From CAZEDU01 sp964511185 (GTDB lineage Bacteria; Myxococcota; Myxococcia; Myxococcales; Myxococcaceae), in contig CAZEDU010000081.1 of assembly GCA_964511185.1 (NCBI GenBank), positions 1-23,184 on the forward strand: a DNA stretch of 23,184 nt. Direction: 5' to 3'. Positions within the stretch are counted from its first letter, which is position 1. Every line of letters starts with the position of its first letter. Positions 15,928-23,184 of this stretch are shown one piece after another. The translations under genes and the position numbers were made by a program. The notes below the pieces were generated by a model. The model searched no databases. It worked only from the letters and a program-made list of their open reading frames with translations, and was not told where the DNA came from.

Positions 15928-16859
15928 CACTCCAACCGCACGCGAAGCTGCAGCCCCAGTCCTCCGGCGAGCAGCGGCGTGACCCAAACCGGCGCGTCGT
16001 CGACGGTGACCTCGACGCGGTTGGGCGCCGCCTGCGCTTCAGCGAACAAGGCGAGCTCGAACGTTCGAGCCACGGGCAGCTCGACGCCCGCGCGCGCCCC
16101 GGCGAGCCACACGAACCCTGAGCCGTGTCTCGAGTGGCTCAAGCCCGCGCTGCCGCCCCGCAGCACGCCCGCGGACGCGAGCGCGCAGGCCACGACTGGC
16201 TCGGCGCGATAACAGGGAACCGCCGAGCCCAAGAGGTAGCCTGTGCTGACCGTCCCCGGGCCGACCTGTTGGGTGGCGACGACGTCGACGCGGCCCTCGA
16301 CGCCGAAAGACCAGCGCCGCTGACCCAGCCCCAAGTGAATCGCGCCGCCAGCGCCTGGTGTCTGCGGGGCGGCGCCCGCCGTTCCGAGCAGCCCGACGCC
16401 GGCGCGAAAGACCATCGGCTCCGCGGGCGGTGGAGGCGTCGGAGCGACGGGCGGCGCTGGAGCGGGCGGCGGCGCGGGCGCCGGCGCCACCACGTGGGCC
16501 TGGGGATCAATCGCGATGGCGATGGCGAGCACCACGCTCTCGGCGAGCTCGCTGCAGTGGCGCTGGGCCGAGAAGAGCTCGCGTTCGACGGTCTGTCGTT
16601 CCGGCTGCTCCCGACGAATGCGCGCGACGCGCTGGCCCTCGCGGGCAAAGAAGCGAACGGTGATGCCGACGCTCGCGTCGCTCTGGAACGGCTCGTACCC
16701 CAAGCGCGCGGCCACGCCGCGCTGGAGCGTGGCGGAGTCGGGGCAGTCGGCCACCTCGTCGGTGTGCGTCGCCGTCAACCGCACGGCCTCGCGCCGCGGC
16801 TGTCCGTAGGCCGGCGACCCAGCGAGCAGGAGAGCGACGACGAAAAACAGGCGCCTCAA
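15927..16859 (-). CDS. Secreted protein with Cys-containing N-domain, Pro-rich linker and probable outer-membrane barrel
   Basis: A 310-residue protein starting at TTG 16859 with a clear signal peptide (RRLFFVVALLLAGSPAYGQ). Residues 21-120 form a domain with Cys39 (ADCPDSATLQRGVAARLGY) and Cys102 (HCSELAESVVLAIAIAIDPQ), possibly a disulfide pair. Residues 125-147 are a Pro/Ala linker. Residues about 150-310 alternate Gly/aromatic strands (GVGLLGTAG, SFGVEGRVDVV, GLGLQLRVRLE) and end with such a strand, typical of a small outer-membrane barrel. Its stop overlaps the sigma start, making it first in the operon. I know no named family; the CPDxxxF-like N-domain recalls hypothetical myxobacterial proteins. 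Nothing better than TTG with AAGG eight bases upstream is available as a start. Confidence 0.75.
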   Translation of the reverse strand: MRRLFFVVALLLAGSPAYGQPRREAVRLTATHTDEVADCPDSATLQRGVAARLGYEPFQSDASVGITVRFFAREGQRVARIRREQPERQTVERELFSAQRHCSELAESVVLAIAIAIDPQAHVVAPAPAPPPAPAPPVAPTPPPPAEPMVFRAGVGLLGTAGAAPQTPGAGGAIHLGLGQRRWSFGVEGRVDVVATQQVGPGTVSTGYLLGSAVPCYRAEPVVACALASAGVLRGGSAGLSHSRHGSGFVWLAGARAGVELPVARTFELALFAEAQAAPNRVEVTVDDAPVWVTPLLAGGLGLQLRVRLE

Positions 16860-17011
16860 AGCGCGCGCCTTGTGACATGCACGGTCGAAGACGTCCAGCG
16901 GCGGGCCCGTGGCCAGTCACTCGGACGTGCCGAGCGCCGGTTTCTCACGGTTTGGCGGGAACTTGATTCGCTCCCCTCCTCCCCGGCGGTTGCGGTAGAC
17001 CTCGAGCCGCG
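16860..17011. promoter_or_regulatory. Divergent intergenic region (sigma operon / M61 peptidase)
   Basis: The longest gene-free stretch, 152 bases, between the sigma operon and the peptidase gene. GGAACTT at 16958-16964 (plus strand) is an exact match to the E. coli sigma-E -35 element, but no matching -10 is found about 16 bases on. No convincing ECF promoter is visible on the minus strand. Otherwise it is featureless. Confidence 0.3.
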
Positions 17012-18766
17012 ATGTCAGATCCCATCCGTTACCGCGTCTCGATGCCGCGCCCCCACTCGCACCTGTTCGAGGTGGAGGCGCTCTTCCCTGCCACGGGGGA
17101 TGTGCTCACCCTCTCCCTCCCGGTGTGGACCCCTGGCAGCTACTTGGTGCGTGAGTACGCGCGCCACGTGCAGGAGTTCGTCGTCGTCGACGAGCAGAAC
17201 AAGCCGTTGGTGTTCGAGCGGCTCGACAAGCACAAGGTGCGCGTCGCCGCGAAGGGCAAGCCGGTGCGGCTGCGCTACAAGGTCTACGCGAACGAGCTCA
17301 CGGTCCGCACCAGCCACTTGGACGGCACGCACGGCTACTTCAACGGCGCCACCCTCTTCTTCTACGCGGAGGCGCTTCGGCAGCGGGAGCACCGCGTCAC
17401 CGTCGAGCCGCCCTCGGGCTGGAAAACGTTCTGCGCCCTCCCCAGAGAAGGCGACGCGTTCACCGCGCCCGACTACGACGACCTCATCGACTCACCCTTC
17501 GAGGTCGGGCCGCACACGCCGCTCTCGTTCACCGCCGCCGGGGTGCCCCACGAGGTGGTGCTCTGGGGCGAGCCGCCGCTCGACCGCGAGAAGCTCTGCG
17601 CCGACTTGGCCAAGGTCTGCGAGGCGGAGGCGGCGATGTTCGGCGGCCTGCCGATGTCGCGGTACCTCTTCCTCGTCTACACCTCCGACAAGGGGCGCGG
17701 CGGCCTCGAGCACAAAGCCTCCACCGCGCTGCTCTACCCACGCTCTGGCTTCGCCACGCCGAAGGGCTGGGAAGACTTCCTGACCCTCGCCGCGCACGAG
17801 TACTTCCACCTGTGGAACGTCAAGCGCATCAAGCCGAAGGCGTTCGTGCCCTTCGACTACAGCCAAGAGAGCTACACCCGGCTGCTCTGGGCGTTCGAGG
17901 GCATCACCTCGTACTACGACAACCTCATCGTTCGACGTGCGGGGCTGATGTCCGCGGCGCGGTACCTGAACCGGCTGGGCGAGACCCTGACCACCTTGCA
18001 CCAGACCCCGGGCCGCAGGGTGATGACGCTGTCCGACGCGTCGATGCTCGCGTGGATCAAGCACTACCGCCCGGACGAGAACACCGTGAACACGGCGATC
18101 TCGTACTACTTGAAGGGGGAGATCGTCGCGACGCTGCTCGACCTCACCCTGCGCCAGAAGACCGGCGGCAAGAAGAGCCTCGACGACGTGATGCGGCTGC
18201 TGTGGCAGCGGTACGGCGATGGCCGCGGCGTTCCGGAAGAGGGCGTCGAGCAGGCGGCCCAAGAGGTAGCGGGGACCGACCTGAAGGGCTTCTTCGACCG
18301 CGCCTTGCGGTCCACTGAAGAGCTCGACTACTCGGTCCTGGCGGACGTCGGTCTCGAGGCCCGCTTCCGCGTGCGTGAAGCGCCGAGCGACAAGGGCGGC
18401 AGCCCGCCCCGCGTGAAGGACGCGAAGCCCCGCGGTTGGTTGGGCGTCTCGTTCCGGGGGTCGGCCACCATCGCCGGCGTGCTGGAAGGCTCGCCCGCGA
18501 TGGACGCCGGCCTGTACCCCGACGACGAGGTGGTGGCGCTCGATGGGCTTCGGGTCGACGGCGCGTCGCTCACCTCGCGCTGCGAGGAGAAGAAGCCGGG
18601 CGAGGCGGTTCGTCTGACGCTCTTCCGGCGCGACCGGCTGCTCGAGGTGCCAGTCACCCTCGGCGCCAAGCCCGCAGACGCGGTGTATCTGGCCAAGGTC
18701 GACAAGCCGACGGACGCGCAGAAGGCGGCGTACCAGTCCTGGCTCGGCGCGCCGTGGGACGAGTGA
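17012..18766 (+). CDS. M61 family metallopeptidase with PDZ domain
   Basis: A 584-residue glycyl-aminopeptidase-like enzyme. The N-terminal beta-rich domain (1-180) has VWTPGSYLVREYARHV, a family hallmark. The catalytic part has GGLEH (230-234), the zinc motif HEYFH (262-266) and the third ligand Glu296 in WAFEG; a segment starting WNVKRIKP follows the zinc helix. A PDZ domain occupies about 475-552 (GWLGVSF, GSPAMDAGL, DDEVVALDG). No signal peptide is present, so it is predicted to be cytosolic. By family knowledge it removes N-terminal Gly/Ala; native substrates are unknown. It is followed 57 bases later by a small lipoprotein gene, with a hairpin between. Confidence 0.92.
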   Translation: MSDPIRYRVSMPRPHSHLFEVEALFPATGDVLTLSLPVWTPGSYLVREYARHVQEFVVVDEQNKPLVFERLDKHKVRVAAKGKPVRLRYKVYANELTVRTSHLDGTHGYFNGATLFFYAEALRQREHRVTVEPPSGWKTFCALPREGDAFTAPDYDDLIDSPFEVGPHTPLSFTAAGVPHEVVLWGEPPLDREKLCADLAKVCEAEAAMFGGLPMSRYLFLVYTSDKGRGGLEHKASTALLYPRSGFATPKGWEDFLTLAAHEYFHLWNVKRIKPKAFVPFDYSQESYTRLLWAFEGITSYYDNLIVRRAGLMSAARYLNRLGETLTTLHQTPGRRVMTLSDASMLAWIKHYRPDENTVNTAISYYLKGEIVATLLDLTLRQKTGGKKSLDDVMRLLWQRYGDGRGVPEEGVEQAAQEVAGTDLKGFFDRALRSTEELDYSVLADVGLEARFRVREAPSDKGGSPPRVKDAKPRGWLGVSFRGSATIAGVLEGSPAMDAGLYPDDEVVALDGLRVDGASLTSRCEEKKPGEAVRLTLFRRDRLLEVPVTLGAKPADAVYLAKVDKPTDAQKAAYQSWLGAPWDE

Positions 18767-18774
18767 CAATCTCC

Positions 18775-18796
18775 GCGACGGTTACGTTGCCGTCGC
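18775..18796. terminator. Hairpin downstream of the M61 peptidase gene
   Basis: GCGACGG-TTACGTTG-CCGTCGC is a perfect 7-base stem with an 8-base loop, eight bases after the stop. There is no T-tract, so it may be a weak or factor-dependent terminator or an mRNA-stabilising structure. Confidence 0.35.
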
Positions 18797-18823
18797 CGGC
18801 GGGCACGGAGTAAAGCGCAGAAC

Positions 18824-19204
18824 ATGAAGCGAGCCCGCCTCTTCGCGTGCGTGCTGGGAGCCGTCGCCATCTTCGCCTGCGACATCAGCCGCCTGCTGCC
18901 CGACGCGGGCATCTCCTGCACCACCGAGTACCGCTACGTCCCCATTCAGGTGGTCGATGGGAGCGGCCAGCCGGTGAAGGACGCCACGGTGACCGCCAAG
19001 CTGGGCGACGGCGGCACGCTCACCGCCCAGACGGACGACACCGGGACCACGGCCGCCATCGGGGAGAGCGTGGGCGCGGGGACGATTCAGGTCAGCGCGA
19101 GCAAGCTCAACCAAGTGAGCGACGAGCAGTCGATCACCTGGACGTGCGATGTATGTCACTGCAACCCACAACCGACCTCGGTCGTCCTCACCTTGAAGCC
19201 TTGA
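18824..19204 (+). CDS. Small lipoprotein with Ig-like/carboxypeptidase-regulatory fold, unknown function
   Basis: A 126-residue predicted lipoprotein. The signal peptide ends in AIFAC, giving lipidated Cys19 followed by Asp20; Asp at +2 is the inner-membrane retention signal of the Lol system in E. coli, though rules may differ here. The body (about 35-110) resembles a small beta-sandwich of the carboxypeptidase-regulatory kind (VPIQVVDGSGQPVKDATVTA, then DDTGTTAAI). The tail holds a cysteine cluster, CDVCHC, which with Cys32 could make disulfides or bind metal. The gene ends one base before rnhB, so they are likely co-transcribed. Function is not known. Confidence 0.75.
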   Translation: MKRARLFACVLGAVAIFACDISRLLPDAGISCTTEYRYVPIQVVDGSGQPVKDATVTAKLGDGGTLTAQTDDTGTTAAIGESVGAGTIQVSASKLNQVSDEQSITWTCDVCHCNPQPTSVVLTLKP

Positions 19205-19205
19205 G

Positions 19206-20069
19206 ATGAAGCTCGAAGCGTTGCTCAAGAAATCGGTCCCGGAGCTGCGCGAGCGCTTCCTCGAGAAGGGGCGCGCGATACCCACGGGGTTGCTCGAGGC
19301 GCTTGAGCGCGACGTGCGTCAGGGCGCGCGGGAGCTCGCCAAGCGCATCCGCGAGCGGCGCCGGGAGAACCGCTCCGAAGGGCAGCGGCTCAAGCACCTG
19401 CTCCGGTTCGAGCACGAGCTGTGGGCGAAGGGCATCCACCACGTCGCCGGCGTCGACGAAGCGGGCATGGCGCCGCTGGCCGGCCCGGTCGTCGCGGGCG
19501 CCGTCATCCTGCCCGCCGGCTACAAGCTCAAGGGGCTGAACGACTCGAAGCAGATCCTGGATGAGGCCTTTCGAGACGAGCTGGCGCTGCAGATCAAGGC
19601 CGACGCGCTCTGCTGGGCGGTGGGCTGGGCGCAGGTCGAGGAGATCGACCAGATCAACATCTACCACGCGGGGCTGCTCGCCATGTCGCGCGCGGTGACG
19701 GGCTTGGGGCTCCCGCCGGAGTTCTGCCTGGTCGACGCTCGAAAGATTCCGGGCTGTCCCTGCCCGCAGCGGGGCATCATCCGCGGAGACACGCTCTCGG
19801 CCAGCATCGCCGCCGCGTCCATCCTCGCGAAGACGACGCGCGACGCGCACATGGTCGAGATGGACCGCCTCTACCCAGGCTACGGCTTCGCTTCACACAA
19901 GGGGTATCCGACGCCGGAGCACTGCGAGCGCCTGAAGAAGCTGGGCGCGCTGCCCATTCACCGCCGCAGCTTCAACCGGGTGCGTGAGGTGTTGGGGCTC
20001 GCGCCCAAGCAGGAAGCGCTGTTCGAGGTGCCCGAGGCCGGAAAGCGGCGCTCGCGGGCGAGCGCTTGA
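19206..20069 (+). CDS. rnhB: Ribonuclease HII, with N-terminal extension and altered GRG motif
   Basis: A 287-residue RNase HII, which nicks at ribonucleotides in DNA duplexes and helps ribonucleotide excision repair. Catalytic residues are Asp84-Glu85 in AGVDEAG, Asp177 in LVDARK and Asp213 in TRDAHM; GDTLSASIAAASILAK (194-209) and SHKGY with Tyr234 are also conserved. The usual GRG motif right after DEA reads G87-M88-A89, which is unusual because the arginine helps recognise the RNA-DNA junction. An extra CPC (184-186) follows the second Asp. Residues 1-75 are a charged helical extension reminiscent of that in Bacillus RnhB. It starts one base after the lipoprotein gene, and its stop overlaps a TTG start as TTGA. 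Confidence 0.92.
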   Translation: MKLEALLKKSVPELRERFLEKGRAIPTGLLEALERDVRQGARELAKRIRERRRENRSEGQRLKHLLRFEHELWAKGIHHVAGVDEAGMAPLAGPVVAGAVILPAGYKLKGLNDSKQILDEAFRDELALQIKADALCWAVGWAQVEEIDQINIYHAGLLAMSRAVTGLGLPPEFCLVDARKIPGCPCPQRGIIRGDTLSASIAAASILAKTTRDAHMVEMDRLYPGYGFASHKGYPTPEHCERLKKLGALPIHRRSFNRVREVLGLAPKQEALFEVPEAGKRRSRASA

Positions 20070-20695
20070 GCGCGGATCAGCCCATCGACGGGTGGCTCGA
20101 CGCGTTCGGCTTCGCCACCGCCGAGGCGCGGCAGAGAGCGCGTCAGGCGTTGGAGTCGGCCGGTCTCACGCGAAGTGGAAAGACGCGCATCAGCAACGAG
20201 AAGCTCCCTCGCGCGAAACAGGTACTGCGCGGGCAATTCTTTCTCTACTGCAGCCCGAGCTGCCTTCCGTTGGCGCAGGCCAGCGGTCGCGAGCCGGTGC
20301 TCTGCAGCCCCAAGGACCGCTGCGAGGGCTGCGGCGGCTCGGACAACCGCCGCGCCGAGAAGGCGGTCATCGACGCTTTTCAGAAGCGCGGCCTGAAGCG
20401 GCTGGTGGTGGTCGGTGGCTCGCCGTCGGTGCGCGAGGAGCTGGAGCGCACCTTGGGGCAAGCGCTCGAGCTCCGGGTCATCGACGGCACCGAGCGCAGA
20501 ACCCAAGACCGCGCGAAGGCCGACCTCGAGTGGGCGGACGTGGTGCTCCTCTGGAGCGCCTCCGAGCTGCACCACAAAGTGGCGTGGCCATTCCTGCAAG
20601 CGCCGCCCTGGGCGAAGGGGAAGATCGTCCACGTCGCCAAGCGCGGCATCGCGGCGCTGATGGCCGCCGCGCTCGAGCACCTCGAGAAGAAGTGA
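20066..20695 (+). CDS. Cysteine-rich protein with DUF2325-like C-terminal domain, unknown function
   Basis: A 209-residue protein starting at TTG 20066 within TTGA at the rnhB stop. Residues 1-55 are helical and basic (beginning DAFGFATAEARQRARQALE), possibly nucleic-acid binding. Five cysteines, Cys62, 66, 80, 86 and 89 (YCSPSC, then CSPKDRCEGCG), look like a zinc-binding knuckle. Residues 110-205 form a Rossmann-like segment: RLVVVGGSPS, ELRVIDGTERR, ADVVLLWSASELHHKV, KIVHV, which resembles DUF2325. No catalytic motif is evident. The linkage to rnhB hints at a nucleic-acid role, but I cannot name the function. Confidence 0.72.
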   Translation: MSADQPIDGWLDAFGFATAEARQRARQALESAGLTRSGKTRISNEKLPRAKQVLRGQFFLYCSPSCLPLAQASGREPVLCSPKDRCEGCGGSDNRRAEKAVIDAFQKRGLKRLVVVGGSPSVREELERTLGQALELRVIDGTERRTQDRAKADLEWADVVLLWSASELHHKVAWPFLQAPPWAKGKIVHVAKRGIAALMAAALEHLEKK

Positions 20696-20699
20696 CCTG

Positions 20700-20718
20700 C
20701 GGCTTCACTCTTCCGGCT

Positions 20719-20727
<9 letters not shown>
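20700..20727. repeat. 14-base perfect tandem duplication across the acs stop
   Basis: CGGCTTCACTCTTC occurs twice head to tail (20700-20713 and 20714-20727). One copy contains the acs TGA; the other lies just beyond it. Together they fill most of the 23-base gap between the convergent genes. Confidence 0.9.
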
Positions 20728-22659
<1,932 letters not shown>

Positions 22660-22690
22660 GGTCGCGCTCCCTGCATGAGAGGACTCGTCA

Positions 22691-23140
22691 TCACTTCCGG
22701 GCTTCATATTGCGCCCAGAGCACGCAATCACAACCCGCCTGCTCCGACTCCAAGGTGGCCGACAGCTCGCCACCGAAGGCGTCGCGCGAGAGGGTGCGCG
22801 CTTCGAGGTGCAGCCGCACCATGTCGATGCGGCAGGTCTGCCCGGCCAACGGGGCCGTCACGTTCTGGACGGTCCCGTCCGCCGAGAAGGCCTCGGACTG
22901 CTCGAGATAGAAGCCCGTCAATCGCGCCTGGAACAGGGCGTAGCGCAGGCGCACTATGTCTTCTGCCGGGTCCAGCTCGAGCGGGCCGGCGATCTCGGGA
23001 GCGGCCGCGAGCCCGCAGTCGTCGCGCAGGGTCCGGAGCACGGTGACCGAATAGCTGCCGGGGGTCAGCAGGTGCTCCGGGGCGCACGCCGACGAAGCGA
23101 ACGCCACCGCACCGCACCACAGCAAGGCCAGACGCGTCAC
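22691..23140 (-). CDS. Small predicted lipoprotein, unknown function
   Basis: A 149-residue protein from GTG 23140, with AGGA seven bases upstream and a signal peptide ending in the lipobox SSAC (Cys19, then Ala), so probably lipidated and outer-membrane sorted. The mature part is beta-rich (GSYSVTVLRTLRDDCGL, then a segment starting IVRLRYALFQA) with cysteines in DDCG, QTCRID and GCDCVLW, suggesting two disulfides. No family is recognised. It precedes acs by 31 bases and may share its transcript. The upstream promoter would lie at or beyond the window edge. Confidence 0.7.
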   Translation of the reverse strand: MTRLALLWCGAVAFASSACAPEHLLTPGSYSVTVLRTLRDDCGLAAAPEIAGPLELDPAEDIVRLRYALFQARLTGFYLEQSEAFSADGTVQNVTAPLAGQTCRIDMVRLHLEARTLSRDAFGGELSATLESEQAGCDCVLWAQYEARK

Positions 23141-23184
23141 GGCGCCATCCTAGACGAAGCGCGTCGCGCGCCCTCGTGTAAAGT

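Noticed and set aside
16249..16260. A partial GGGGACGGTC-like match inside the barrel-protein gene as a third palindrome copy
   Set aside because: Only half of the palindrome is present and it lies in coding sequence (VGPGTVS); chance match in high-GC DNA.
16958..16964. GGAACTT as a sigma-E-like promoter for the M61 peptidase gene
   Set aside because: The -35-like element matches but no -10 element occurs at about 16 bases distance, so I do not call a promoter.
22660..22773. Longer N-terminus for acetyl-CoA synthetase starting at 22773 or 22707
   Set aside because: The added residues are not Acs-like and overlap the upstream lipoprotein gene; GTG 22659 has a good ribosome binding site.

Overview
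The window looks like a chromosomal segment from a member of the Myxococcota (a delta-proteobacterium of the myxobacterial type). It is very GC-rich and packed with genes. It carries a eukaryote-like Ser/Thr kinase with the HRDISPQN catalytic loop common in myxobacteria, a long proline-rich linker and a membrane-anchored tail, plus several lipoproteins with myxobacterial flavour. This assignment is inference from gene content; there is no rRNA to confirm it. I see no tRNA, rRNA, CRISPR array, insertion sequence, prophage or integrase, and no gene-free stretch above about 150 bp.

Layout. (1) 1-3022, plus strand: threonine catabolism (kbl, 5'-truncated by the window edge, then tdh), a deoxynucleoside kinase and a hotdog acyl-CoA thioesterase, with overlapping or nearly touching ends. 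(2) 3019-5768: an A-type Fe-S carrier and a pteridine-reductase-like SDR on the minus strand, then a rhodanese-MoeB fusion and a stand-alone rhodanese on the plus strand; this is a pterin/molybdopterin/sulfur-flavoured block. (3) 5799-8018, minus: Ser/Thr protein kinase. (4) 8105-9949: an RsmB-type rRNA m5C methyltransferase converging on Pal. (5) 10054-14634, plus: a binding-protein, double-permease and ATPase ABC transporter of the ferric-iron type, tightly coupled to a CPBP membrane protease. (6) 14645-16859, minus: a three-gene unit with a probable outer-membrane barrel protein, an ECF-type sigma factor and a one-TM protein with a proline-rich linker and TPR-like tail. (7) 17012-20695, plus: M61 peptidase with PDZ domain, a small lipoprotein, an RNase HII with an altered GRG motif, and a cysteine-rich protein with a DUF2325-like domain. 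(8) 20719-23140, minus: acetyl-CoA synthetase preceded by a small lipoprotein gene.

Most of the window is core metabolism and envelope housekeeping. The least ordinary parts are the ECF sigma trio (a likely envelope-sensing regulatory unit), the rnhB partner gene with five cysteines, the RNase HII with G-M-A in place of G-R-G, and a short palindrome GGGGACNGTCCCC found twice at gene 3' ends. I found no obvious defence system or dramatic new system; the sigma trio is the best candidate for an undescribed one.
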